Shown here: piece by piece, positions 1 to 12,000 of the stretch
Position numbering within the stretch: the stretch's first letter is position 1
How the letters are laid out: each line of letters begins with the position of its first letter
Source of the DNA: Protopterus annectens
Lineage: Eukaryota > Chordata > Ceratodontiformes > Protopteridae
Assembly (NCBI RefSeq): GCF_019279795.1
Contig: NC_056733.1
Coordinates: 1,999,117,462-1,999,181,461, forward strand
Length of the DNA stretch: 64,000 bases
Direction of reading: 5' to 3'
The notes under the pieces: generated by a model
The model's input: only the letters and a program-made list of their open reading frames with translations
Databases searched by the model: none
Told to the model about the DNA's origin: nothing
Made by a program: the position numbers and the translations under genes

Positions 1-395
1 GAAATCAGCCCTCTCCTGTCTCAAGAGTGCAGGCTTTGACCCTCTTCATACAAAATGACTAAGCCCAAAGGTTAAGTGCCCTCAAACAGATGCCCAACAC
101 TAAGAAACACTAGATAATGTATTTTAGTGCAGAACGGTAGCCCTTGCAGCAGTCTGAAAATGCAACTTTAAAGTAAGAGAGAGGAGGAAAAAAAAAACAC
201 AAACAAAAAGAAAAAAAAAAAAGACAGCACTGTCAACTTTCACAGTATAATAAAAATAAGCAGGTTTTCAGATGTTTGCGTCTGTACAGGACATTGGCAC
301 AGCAAGCAACTCCATGCAAGTGTGCCAAATTATACAAACACTGGAATACAGAAGACTGACTACTAAACCTTCTGGCCAATAAAACAGCTACACTT

Positions 396-469
396 GGAGC
401 AACTAGATGAATAATCCTGGTCCTCCTAATGTGGAGCAACTAGATGAATAATCCTGGTCCTCCTAATGT
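396..469. repeat. 37-bp perfect tandem duplication
   Basis: The unit beginning ggagcaactagatgaataat is present twice in direct succession, at 396-432 and 433-469, with no visible mismatch. It looks like a recent local slippage or duplication inside unassigned intronic DNA. Positions 1-395 and 470-1700 hold no recognisable gene, only A-rich tracts and homopolymer G runs near 1374 and 1404. Confidence 0.85.
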
Positions 470-1721
470 AAAAGTCAGTAAACTAGTATCTGGAATGAAA
501 TGCTACCACAAACAAACCTGGGTATTACTTTTTGCCTTTCCTTGCCAAGGAGAGATTTTTTTCACAATTTACTAGTAGAGATAAAAAGGAGGGAGACACC
601 GAGATAACTCTCCTTTTTTGTCATCCTTTCAAAAGGTCACAGCAGACGGAGCAAAAGAACAATCCCTAGGGAAGCACACAGTATCTCAGCAGTGACATCC
701 TTTGGAAGGTTCTGAAAATAAAGCTAGACAATTGCTGACAACATTGCCCCATATCTGGCGCTCTAGAAACACAGTATTATTAATGTCATAAGCATTTCCA
801 AGAGACAGTTAAATGAGACACAAAAGAAATGTACTTATCAAACTTACAGGGAGCAAAAACAAAAATCATACCCAATTACAAATGTGGTATTAGGAGGAGA
901 AAATGGGACTACAGAAAAGAAATATATCAAACTGCAGTACACACAAAAGGAAAACGGATTTTCAAGACCAAGACCTCTGCTGCATCCCACTTGGCTGATC
1001 AGTAACCAAGATACCCATTTCCTCATTTCACCTTAGCCAGATGTTTAACTATACTGTTATACTCTGACCTACCCCTTGTATATTATACAAGCTTCATCAC
1101 CATTGTTTGCCTTGTTCATCCCCAGAGCCCCCGTCCCACTGAACTAATGCACTCCCAGTTTTGTGACTATTCATTTCTTCCCACTTAATACCCTTCCCCT
1201 AACCTTCCTTATCCTGACTCTCTGGCACACCCTTCCAATCATTCCTTCTCCACAAGTCAACGTATGCATTTTTGAGGTAATACATGTGCCAAATCATTTA
1301 CATCTCAACAGTACAAATTATATATATTTTTTTACTACAACAAAACATTTTAGAAATATGAAAATTCACTGTTGGGGGGGGGTGTCTATAAAATTCACTG
1401 TTGGGGGGGGTCTATTTTCCACAATATTATCTGCCCAGCCTTATAGAAGCACTAGCAAATGGTCAATCTGTTAAAACCCAGACAAGTGTCATCTTCAATG
1501 GCAAGTTATTTTGGACCCCAAGCCACAAAGTCTTTCTTCTCTTTTCCAGTGCAGTGACTATGGTGAGTGGAAGGTGCCCCAAAGCTATGGAAGCTGGCTG
1601 ATTGTATGTATCCTGCCAAGGATAAGATTCTCATAACTAGAGTCTACTGCAGCAGCAATCTAATGATGAAAGACCTATTCAAACAAATCGACTGTTATGG
1701 TTATGTTTAAAAATCACAAGC

Positions 1722-3480
1722 CTATACTATGTTTACCAATGGATCACTGCTGCAAAAGAACATAGCTATATGAGGTGATTGCAGGAAACAGGCCCGGAGT
1801 CCAGAAGCCCCTGTTAAATAGATCAAATCCTGTTCTGCCGGGGGGGGGGGGTCATTTTTGCAGTTTGAGTGTGCACAGAGGACCAATGTGCCAATGCTAT
1901 AACAGCTCTGGAATCCACTCCTTTCCAAAAAACTCCAGAACTTCCCGTGGAGTGTGCCTGGGTGGGGGTGGGGTGTTTATTCCATGGTAAGAATACCAAA
2001 AGTCAACCACCGTCTCGATATGGTTTGCTTGGCCTTTTTATTAACCTTCCATCTGACAATCTGAAATCTTTTGTATTACCCAGATGGTATCAGATCTGCC
2101 TGTGGACATTTAGGGAATTCAGATTCCTTTTTCCTTCATTTTGGGTTAGGAAAATAAAACATGCAGATGTTTTATACCAAAAGTATTTTGGGGAAAGAAA
2201 TGAAAGATTTTTGAAGTGCCATTATCTTTATGAAAGACAAAAACAAAAAGGATTAGTAGAAATGAGGGCTTGCACTTCAAAATATTTATCTAGCCAAAAT
2301 AAAAGTACCAAGTAAAGCTGTCAAGTAAAAGAGCTTAAGGGAAGAGCTAGCTACAGGCTCAATACAAAAATAAAATTCCAGGTAGGTATCACCTGCTTTC
2401 TATGTGGTTTAATATGTAAAAAAATCAAGCTGAGTCAGTAAAACATTCTGAATGAATTTTAAAAGTTTTGAACAAAGACAATGGGGATATAGTGGCATAC
2501 AGCAGAAACTGATGAAAGATGCATCTGGATAGAAGAGTATGATGGGGCCAGATATGAGCAATTCACACAAGCAGTGGAGTACCACCAGAGCCAATGCAGG
2601 AGTTGGGTTCTGGTCTCTACTAAAAAGGTAGCAAGTAAAAAATCTCTTCCATTTTGGCAAATAACATTTTCTAGTAGGTTTTCTAAAACTCCTTCAATAC
2701 CTGTTGCAAGTCTTCTGTAAATAGTTTTTTTGATCCTATTTAGGAAGCTATCATTCAAACAAGTCAGGTGTAGGCTCGGGATGTTTGGGTGAATGAGAGA
2801 GGCCTTGTCCTGTGCAAGTAGGCCCACTTAGGTAACTGTCCCTAGCCACGTGCATGAGAAGGAAGAACCAATACTGTCTGGGCCAAATAGGAGTTAACAG
2901 TAGTATCTTTGGAGTCCTTTATCTTTAGACTCTGGTACTCAGGGGGAATGGGACAGCAGAGGAACCTTCCTGTCCACAGAAGAGAAAAACTAATCAGTTT
3001 TCCAGGCCTATTTGCAAGGAATTCTGGTGCAAACATTCTGTAACTGCTGTGAATAGAGGCACATAAATCTACTCATGGGAGTTCCCCACAAATGGGCAAT
3101 TTCTTGCAAGATCTCTAGGTGTGACAATTTGTGAGCATCTGTCCTGCATCTGCAATATCGTTCTGCCCTGATGGAATGTAGGCTGCCTGAAGGGAGAGAC
3201 TGAGCAAAGTCACCAACTCCCAAGCAATCACAGCTAGTCTGTAAACGGAAAAGACTATCCCCCACCACTCCCATTTATGTACATCACTGCAGTTGTCTTT
3301 CTTTTTACTGAACAAAAGTGGTCTTAAGAGTTCACAGCGGACAAGGTTTTAATGCTTTTAATCAGGATCATCTTTTCTTTGAGGAAAGGGTGTCTTCCCT
3401 AAGTAGCTATCCCAAGTCCCCCAAACGTTGATCCATTTGGAAACCGCTCCTCCAGCAAAAATTAAGGTACCTGTAATGAG
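1722..3480 (-). mobile_element. DIRS-type retrotransposon remnant A (RNase H and tyrosine recombinase)
   Basis: Broken minus-strand frames match DIRS organisation. Around 3120-3300 lies an RNase H piece with LSLQAAYIPSGQNDIAD, resembling the usual YIPSxxNxxAD stretch. Around 3010-3110 is the end of the domain, LEILQEIAHLWGTP. From 2830 to 2460 are frames resembling the recombinase N-terminal region, including MHLSSVSAVCHY. At about 1960-1880 is a recombinase C-terminal piece, SGVFWKGVDSRAVIA followed by HWSSVHT. Many frameshifts and stops separate the parts, so it cannot encode a product. The 5' part (gag and RT) was not recognised. Assignment rests on motif order and on similarity to remnant B at 5.5-8.7 kb and the larger DIRS at 30-49 kb. 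Confidence 0.7.
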
Positions 3481-3649
3481 ACTAACCTAGCATGGGAGGA
3501 AGACTTGGACCGGAATTTAACTGAATTTGAATTGCCCAACACTGTTATTCCGTTTTGATGAACTTCAGAACTGGAACCAGTAAAGGACAGAGAAACCTGG
3601 TGCAGAGTGCAAACAGATTTGAGGAACCACAAATTCATTCTCATGCAAA

Positions 3650-5490
3650 AGTTTGGCTAAATGGAGAGTAAGAAAAGCTGATGCTATATAACCTGGAACA
3701 GAGAACACTCTAGCTGTAGCAATTTAATTGTGAACCTGATCAAAGAACTATAGAAAGTTAGTGAAACAAAACACAGACCACCACAATGAGTACATCAGTC
3801 CCATGCATGGACAGCAGCATCCCTTCCTTAGCCGTTTTAGTGATTATTCCCTTTCTTTAACTGAAAAGGGACACCCAACAAAGATGAAATCAGTAGCCAT
3901 GGAAATCCAAGGTGGCTTTTGGTTTCCAGTTCTCAAGAAAGAGTCTAAGGCTATTCAGCCTCCTACAAACAGCTTTTAGGGCAAACAATAAAGGTCACAA
4001 GACCATCATGACTTCCACCAAGGCAGAAAATGCAGGCTATGCAGGATTCCTTTTGCAGGACCTACCTACTGCACATACATTTTCCCCTTTCTGATAGACA
4101 TATGTTCCAAGACTACATTTTAGTGAAAAAAGGGAAGATCCCAATATCTGCCCACATGCAGGCACAGATACTGAAGACACTTAACGAGGCAACACATGTG
4201 GCTGAACTCTTCAATGGCAAGAAAGTTCTGAATCTGTGCCAGTATGTCCTTGTGTTCCAAACAAAGTGCACAAGAAAGGTGCCCAAAAGCTTTAGTGCAT
4301 CACATGGAGGTCCGATACCCCTGGCAGGATATGTCCCTTATAGCTATACACTACAAACTGTGACCCAATTATGAACACCTGAACAAAAAACAAGAAAAAT
4401 CACAATTTTAACAAGTAATCGGTAAGATTAACTGTTCTATTGGACTATGAGTGCTTAGTGAAAAAAATGTGTGGTGAAGCAGTTGTTCATAAATGGTTTT
4501 ATTCAGTTAACATTACAATAAGCCCTAGAGAATAATTTTGCATAACTTAGTTATCCGCTAGCATTTCAATATAACAGAACTACATGCAATAAGGAGACTG
4601 AAAAATAATCATTTAGCAATAGTTGACAAATATTCATGTTCAGCAACTGCATGGCCGCATGACAGCAAAATGCTTGGCAATTACTTATAGTTTGCCGTGC
4701 AAATGAACATCAAGTGTCTCAATTTTTCACTAACAATATACATTAACCTGTCCATGTTGCACTGTACTGAACACCTCTGACAGCAGAGTTTTGTTGTAGT
4801 TCAACTGTTTTAATTTCTAGGCAACTGCTCACACCATCTACTTCTAAGCAATTACAATGTGGCCATAGGAAATGGGGGGGGGGGCTTTTTCCTACTCCAT
4901 GCAGGATATAGTGTACCTAGCAAATACAGAACAAGCACACTCGTTTGACAGCTTGACCAAGGGCTTCTACTCAAAGTGCAGAACCACGTACTTCATTAAC
5001 CCAGCAGCAAAAGCAAATGAACTCAGGACACTCCAATAAAACTATAAAAGGTTCAGCCTATATACACAGCCCACATGACACAACCTGTACAGCTACATTG
5101 CAGTTTTCCAGCATACAGAAAAACACAGTTGTGCAAGTAAACTTAAAACAGCAGCAAATGGTTGAATGACAACTGCTGCAGTAACCTTATTTATAGGAGC
5201 TGTATCTTGTTAAGGATAACACAGCTGGCCATCTTTCACGGATTCAGGGCACCTTCTACAAGTCCAAGCTATTGGTCAACTTGAGTTAAGAAACTAAGAC
5301 CGGTGTGGACACAAAGCCCTTCAGAGATTTCAAGGTGCGAGACAGAGAAAGTTAAAGCCCTAACAAGGACAATGCTTGAAAACTTAAGTCCTCACCCTGA
5401 CAAAAACAAAAAAATAAATAAAATAAAGGGTGGTGGAGAATGGTCACTACTGCAGTACCCACCCCCTTTGAAACATCTGCTATTAGTATA
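3650..5490. other. Unassigned intronic sequence
   Basis: No gene, transposase or domain was recognised here. The longest open frame (4030-4374, plus) has no familiar motif and is probably chance. A G run lies near 4876-4884. Confidence 0.5.
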
Positions 5491-5499
5491 AGTTTACTT

Positions 5500-6904
5500 A
5501 TGCAACTGTACTATATCAATCATTAGATCACTGTTGCAGTAGCCTTGGCTATATGGGTAGATTACAATAGAGGAATGAGGAGGGTCCTAGAACCTCTGGA
5601 GAATGGTCCTATTAAAGCCTGTCCTAGACCCTGAGAAAATCTATTTTATAGTGTTTTCTAAAAGTGTGCACAGAGGACCAAGTTGTTGATTCTATAATAC
5701 TTCAAAAACCCAACCCTTTCCAAAAAGCCAAAGATGAAGCTAAGGCCCAAGCAGAATGAGCCTTTACCCTGCCTGTAAGTGTCTTATTGTGGTGGGTACA
5801 ATAAAAAGAGAACATGAGACAACCACTTAGAAATAGTCTGCTTTGACACATGGCTCAAAGTAAACTCTGATACCACTTTAAGCTATATTTATGGAAAATG
5901 AGGTAGGGTTGAGCTTGCAACTCAAGATACTTCTTGCAGAAGTCACAGCAATAACTAACTCTGTTTTCCATATGATCTTCAAGGGCAAACTGATGAGCTG
6001 GTTCAAATGGGACAACATGTACCGTTTTCCATATGATCTTCAAGGGCAAACTGATGAGCTGGTTCAAATGGGGCAACATGTACCTTTCATTTACCTAACA
6101 TAACATTAAGATCCTGAGAAGACACCAATTTCCCACAAGGCACGGTATGCAACATTACTTTCAAAAGTATTTTCACACAAAATTGTATTGACAAAGGGGG
6201 GGGACTCCCATCTGCAGGCGTGTTGAAATGACCAACAAATAAACCTTGACCAAGGAGTAAGGCAGGCGAGAGAATAGTATCGTACAAATATAGAGCCTGA
6301 TAAACTAGCCCTGGAAAATCTTTTCCATTTACTAATAGGATTTTATAGCAACAGGTTTTCTTGGCCTCTTTAATATCTGCTGCAAGCCCTCAGAAAGAAC
6401 TAGCCTAAAAACTATTAATGTTCCATCATCCAAGCAGTCAGTTGCAGATGTCCGAGGTTGAATGCATCAGACATACCTCGTCTTGTCCAGTCTGTTAGGA
6501 AGCTTAGGGTAAATGCCCCTGACCATTTCTAAAAAGGAGAAAGAACCACGGTTACCTGGGCCAGAAGCAAGTCACTACAATAATCTTTGGAGAGTCCAAA
6601 AGGACAGTGGATATTAGCTGAAAGTGTGGAAATGTATACAGGAATATTCCTGTCCAAAGAAACCAGCATCTTTCTTCCAGGCCTTCAAGCATGGAATCCC
6701 GGAGCAGAAACTTGCCAACTGATTACTGTAAGCAGAGGGAAAGGGAAAAAAACTATTTAAAGTGTTACCACAGCTGGATCAATTCCTGTAATACCCGATT
6801 CAATTTCCATCCATGAAGGTCTTTCCGTGTCCTGCTCAGCTTATCTCCCACACAATTTTGCTCAGATAGTATGGAAGACACCTGCAGACATTATGTTGAA
6901 AAGC
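5500..6904 (-). mobile_element. DIRS-type remnant B, downstream half
   Basis: This minus-strand segment parallels remnant A. Around 5760-5660 a frame gives a DIRS recombinase C-terminal piece (SLAFWKGLGF, then TTWSSVHTF), and about 6300-6900 is diverged but recognisably similar to 2640-3100. A 61-bp internal tandem repeat lies at 5963-6084. The element continues at 8393 on the other side of a Tc1/mariner insertion. All frames are broken. Similarity to remnant A suggests an old family of related copies or an ancient duplication. Confidence 0.65.
5963..6084. repeat. 61-bp tandem duplication
   Basis: The unit beginning gttttccatatgatcttcaa occurs at 5963-6023 and again at 6024-6084 with one or two mismatches, for example gggacaac versus ggggcaac. 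It sits inside DIRS remnant B and is not seen in remnant A. Confidence 0.85.
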
Positions 6905-7073
6905 TACAGTGTACACACCCCTGTTAAAATGCCAGGTTTTTGTGATATATCACTTCAAAACTTTTCCCACCTTTAATGTGACCTATAACCTGTACAATTC
7001 AAATGAAAAACAAACCTGTTGGGGGGGGGGGGGGATAAATGTACAATAAGCTGGTTGCATAAGTGTGCACATC
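6905..7073. repeat. Tc1/mariner left terminal inverted repeat (IR/DR type)
   Basis: The outer motif gtgtacacacccctg near 6909 and the inner motif aagtgtgcacatc near 7061 are the two related direct repeats that Tc1-type transposases bind. A G homopolymer at 7021-7034 lies between them. The 13-bp deletion just inside the tip is specific to this end. Confidence 0.85.
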
Positions 7074-7075
7074 TT

Positions 7076-8110
7076 TTAACACTTTGTTGAAGAACCTTTT
7101 GATTTAATTACATCATTCAGTCTTCTTGGAAGGAGTCTATCAACATGACATCTTCCCTTGGCAATATCTGCCCACTCTTCCTTGCAAAAACGCTCCAAAT
7201 CTGTCAGATTGCAAGGGCAACTCTTGTGCACAGCCCTCTTCAGGTCACCCCACAGATTTGCTATTGGATTTAGGGCCGGGCTCTGGCTGGGCCATTCCAA
7301 ACCTTTAATTTTCTTCTGGTGAAGCCATTCTTTTGTTGATTTGGATGTATGCTTGGGGTCATTGTCGTGTTGAAAGGTGAAATTCCTCTTCATCTTTCTA
7401 GCAGACGCCTGAAGGTTTTGGGCCAAAAGTGACTGGTGTTTGGAACTGTTCATAATTCTCTCCACCTTGACTACAGCCCCAGTTTCAGTTGAAGAAAAGC
7501 AACGCCAAAGCTCGATACTCCCACCACCATGCTTCACTGTGGGGATGGTGTTCTTTTGGTGATGTGAAGTGTTGTTTTTGTGCCAAGCATACCTTCTGGA
7601 ATTGTGGCCAAAAAGTTCAACCTTGGTCTGATCAGACCATAACACATTTTCCCACATGTTTTTGGGAGACAATGTACTGTTTTGCAAATTTTAGCTGGGC
7701 CTGGATGTTTTTCTGTGTAAGAAAAAGGCTTCCCGTCTTGCAACCCTACCCCATAGTCCAGACATACGTACAATACGGGAGATTGTTGTCACATGTAGTA
7801 CACAACCAGTACTTGCCAGAAATTCCTGCAGCTCCTTCAGTTTTGCTGTAGGTCTCTTGGCAGCCTCCCTGACTAGTTTTAATCTAATCTTTTCATCAAT
7901 TTTGGAGGGACGTCCCGTTCTTTACAATGTCACTGTTGTTGCATATTTTCTCCACTTTTTGATGACCACATTCACAGTGTTAAATGGTATATCCAATGCT
8001 ATGAACGTTCAACAATGAGATCCCTTTTATGCTTTGTAAGCTCTCTGCAAACCATGGCTTTTGCTGTAGCAGGGAAATGAGTAAATGTCAGGAAAATTCT
8101 ACTAGGACAG
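7076..8110 (-). pseudogene. Tc1/mariner transposase pseudogene (DD34E with lost catalytic Glu)
   Basis: The open part (7687 to 7076, 203 codons) carries the catalytic core. The first Asp is in LWSDQTK (residue 19 of this frame). The second is in FQHDNDPKHTS (residue 108). 35 positions later the expected Glu of NPIENLW is Ala (NPIANLW, residue 143, codon at 7259-7261). Tc1-type transposases need all three acids to cut DNA, so this copy is catalytically dead. The N-terminal DNA-binding half (about 7690-8110) is broken by stops and frame changes; fragments such as MCYGLIRPRLNFLATIP in another frame overlap the core. A complete member would be about 340 residues. Confidence 0.85.
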
Positions 8111-8220
8111 CTGAACTTTATCTAGGGTTAATCAGAGTCTCTCTAATTGATGGCAGGTGTGTACCCAAGAAGATTGAATGTTGTAATTAAATCAAAAGGT
8201 GCTTCAAACTTAGTTTAAGG

Positions 8221-8392
8221 GTGTGCACACTTATGCAACCAGCTCATTGTATGTTTTTTATTTTTTTGTATTTTTTCCCCTAACAGGTTTGTTTTTCAAT
8301 TGAATTGTAAAATGGATTAATTGTGGTCTTTTTTTATATCACAAAAACCTGTTATTTTAATAGGAGTGTGTACACTTTTTATATCCACTGTA
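8221..8392. repeat. Tc1/mariner right terminal inverted repeat
   Basis: This is the reverse complement of the left repeat: inner motif gtgtgcacacttatgcaacc at 8221, outer motif with aggagtgtgtacac near 8361-8375, and tip ccactgta ending at 8392. It retains the segment missing from the left tip. Confidence 0.85.
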
Positions 8393-8750
8393 CATCCCAG
8401 GCTGTCACTGCTAGTCTGCACTGTGGATAGGGTCTGGTTCACCCATTTATGAACCATGTCACTGTAGTGTTGTCTGTAAGCGTTTGCAAAGGTCCTACAG
8501 AAAACAAACTGAGAGAGCTGAAACATCTCTTATGGTTAGTGTTTTGCACAGTCTCGTCTGTCCCAAAGACCCTGCACTTAAATAAAAAAAAAAAAAAAAA
8601 AAAAACTTCTTCCCTTTCACAAACCCCAAAACTGGAATCTGGAACGCGAGGGGATGCTGACATTAGAACCACACAAATTTCAGGTAAGGCTGGATTGCTT
8701 CTAATCTTTAATTACAAAGCTCCTTAATATACAGTCATATACACTTAGTA
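8393..8750 (-). mobile_element. DIRS-type remnant B, upstream half (RNase H)
   Basis: Minus-strand frames read LTDNTTVTWFING (about 8480-8445) and then continue in another frame with WVNQTLSTVQTSSDSLGC. This matches the DIRS RNase H stretch VYTDNTMVMWYINK seen in the DIRS copy at 37.8-38.4 kb. The segment is cut by the Tc1 insertion at 8392. An A run (8586-8604) lies nearby and the element cannot be traced past about 8750. Confidence 0.7.
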
Positions 8751-9039
8751 GCTGTTCCTGACTCCTAGCTAAGCCAAACACACTAAAGTTAACACAAGTA
8801 CAAATACACAGCACAAGGTTTCTGAATTGGCTAAACAGCACATTGTAGGCAATAAAAATATTACTTTTGTTTTGTAAGATCCTGCATATATTCTACATAC
8901 ATCTCACATTTACTAATGGACAAACAGCCGATTGTTGTTTGAGCTTTTTTGCATCTATTCTCGCATCTCAGGTGTAGCCCCACCATGCTCAGGCTCACTT
9001 CGCTCCCCTCCCATCCCCCATATAATTTCATTTACACCT

Positions 9040-12000
9040 AACCATTGTTACCCACTCTGCACCTAACTTCCCCTTACTGTTCTCCACACAAAACAGAACT
9101 AACCCCTCCCCTCTCCCACACTACATTAGCAAATTATTACTTCTCCTTCCACTACCCACATTACTCCTACTCCCCTACTCAAACATCACCTAAGCAACAC
9201 ACACATATACCTACCAGCAAATAAACCTACTAACTCCCCAATCACCAGTTTCAGTACTCTAGCACTCAATATTCTTACCATCATGCCTTTATCTACTACT
9301 CTTTCTTGTACTACCTCCATTACTCCTCCTCCACACACTCACCTCCTTAATATCCAGTTAGCTCCTATTCTCAAAGTTCCTACAATACATCATACCAGTG
9401 ATACCTTACCTCCTTATTCATTTGCTAGTCTCGCTTCTATCTTTTCTACCGAAACTCCTCTTCCTAAAGTCAATATTCCCCTCACCTACACCACATTGCC
9501 TAAAAATAAAATAAGATTTTATCTTCAACTTTTACAAATGGAACTGCCACTACTACCCTAACATTCTTCTCCTTGCAGGGGATATTCATCCTAATCCAGG
9601 TCCCACTCAACACAACTCCACTGATGACTATACTCCCACTAACCTATACACCTCTGCCCCCCCCCCAAACAAATCTCCTTTTACTCAATAAACACTAGAA
9701 GTACATTAAACAAGGTTAGTAAACTTCATGCTTGGATCTAAAGCCACACTCCTGATGACATCACACCACCAGAAACTTGGCTAAAACCCCAACACCATCA
9801 CAAAGACTTTCTCCCTCCTGGCCATAGCACACTGCTTCCTGACTATTCCTAATAAAACTATCATGTCCTTTTCCCCTACTGAAGTACTGCCAGCCAACCT
9901 TGTACTTAACACCCATACCACCATCACAATAGTAGCAATCTACATTCCCCCAGGGTATAACTTACCCCTGCTGGAAAACAATTCTCTCATACTTCTCTCA
10001 ACATATCCCTAATGAAGCCATTATTCTTGGTGATGTCAATATTAAATTTGTCAACTCTCTGTACCCCAAATTCTTCCTTACACATCAGCTTGTACGGCTT
10101 TACTCAACTTATCACTGATGCCACCCATACCAACAACTCTCATATACACAGCACCCTTATCGAATGGATTATAGTCTCTCATTCCTCTAAATATCACAAT
10201 CCTGAAACCCTTCCCAACACACTAAGTGATCCCTCCCCAAGTACTTGCATATATCCCTCACTTTACTAAACAGCATAGGATTTATCACATGCGCAAGTTT
10301 ACTAACTTCCACCCGGACACTTTTAAATCTCTTCTTTCTAAAGAAGACTAGAATTTCCTTCCCCAACTCCCCCTTGACGATGCTGCCCTGTCTTTCAACT
10401 CCACCTTTCTCAGTATTCTTGACTCGCTTGCCCCACTTCGCACAGTCTGTATTAAATCGATCTCTAAGGCTATCAAATTCCACCCGCATCCTAATGAAAA
10501 ATAGAGACTAGTATGGAAAACATGGACCAAAACAAAACTCCCTGCAGACTTGCTAAAATACAAAGAACTTAGAAATCGGACCAAAAAGCGTATTAATAAT
10601 AAGAAACTTCTACTATAACCCACCATCAGACTTGAAATCTAATCCCCAAAAAAGTTTGGAACTCAAACCACATACTACATCCCGGTGGTCCTTGCTCCCC
10701 CAATCCTTGTCCCAACACCACTCCCAAAGATACTGCCTTCACTTTCAACACATTTCATTGACTATATCCAAACTATTTCACCCCAGTGCAAATTAATCTA
10801 CCTTTAATAATATTCCTAACCACTAGCGTTGTCGCCTCACAGTAAGACGCTGTCCGGTTTGATTCTCAGCTAGAGCGTCTTCTGCGTGGTGACATGCGTG
10901 AATGGGCATACCTTTGTTGAAGGTTGTGCGTCAGGGCTGGTAACTCGGCACGTAAAAATCAACTACCAATCATTAGCGGACCGGAGTTCCGCTGTGGCGA
11001 CCCCTAACCGGGAAAAGCTGAAAGACAACAACAACTCTCTATCAAATCCCACTATACTCTCAAATTCTTTTTCCCCTCAAACCTGCACCCACTAGCTACA
11101 TCAAATCCCTACTTTCCAAACTCAAACCTTGCTCAGCTTCTACCAACATTATTCCCTTTTCCTTCAGTTAACTGCTGACACTCTTGTTCTCCCTGTATCT
11201 ATCTTAATCAACCGCTCCACTTCAGAGTCCAAAGTCCCTTCCATTTGGAAACAATTCTTCACTCTACCAATACATAAAGAAGGCAACTCTTCAGACATCA
11301 CTAATGTTAGACCAACTGCCACCTTCCCTCCTCTCTCTACAGTTCTAGAAAAATGGATACAAACAAGTTATGCACTACCTACTCTCTTAAAATCTTACAC
11401 CTACTCAACATAGCTTTAGACCAAAGCATAGTACTACTACTGCCCTACTATCATAACTTAATACTATAACCTTTGCCAAAGATAAAAACAAACTTGTCTC
11501 CTGCCATTCTTACACCTCTCTAAAGCTTTTGACACCAGCTCTCACTTTCTGCACAAACTAACCAACCTTAACTTCTCCCTGCTACTGTTGCATGGTTTTC
11601 TAGCTACCACACAGACAGATCTCAAGCAGTCAAGTGGCAATCTGCACTCCCCCCTCCTCTCCAAGTTGAAATGGGTGTCCCTCTGGGTTCCATCCCTGGT
11701 CCGTTACTTTTCAACATATTCACTAATCTTCTTTACTCTTCCTGTCCTCAGTCATCACTGGTCCAATATGCTGAGGACTCTGTCATCACTATTGCTGACT
11801 CTCCCTCCGAACTCTCTCTACAACAAACTTCCTTTAACTCAGTAGAAAACTGGTTCTCTGATAACCAGCTTATCCATAACCAAAAAAAACTAAGCCACTG
11901 TTTTTTCTTTCTAAAAAACTACAACCACATTAAACCCACCTTCACAATCCTGTCCCTCAATAACACACACATAGAGGTGGAAACTAGCACTAAACTCATT

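Larger units (their letters stand above)
6905..8392 (-). mobile_element. Tc1/mariner DNA transposon inserted in DIRS remnant B
   Basis: The element is bounded by TA dinucleotides at 6905-6906 and 8391-8392. Its ends are inverted repeats: the left tacagtgtacacacccctgt matches the reverse complement of the right end. A second inner pair (about 7043-7073 and 8221-8253, core gcataagtgtgcacac) gives the two-direct-repeat IR/DR arrangement known from several vertebrate Tc1-like families. The left outer repeat lacks about 13 bp (ggatataaaaagt) that the right one has. The transposase gene is on the minus strand and dead. DIRS RNase H sequence resumes immediately after 8392. Confidence 0.92.

Noticed and set aside
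1163..1474. 103-codon plus-strand open frame
   Set aside because: Low-complexity composition, no recognisable motif, lies in intronic DNA with G runs; probably chance.
5990..6062. ctgatgag twice, resembling a hammerhead core
   Set aside because: Part of a 61-bp tandem repeat, with no GAAA and no complementary stem I at suitable spacing on either strand.
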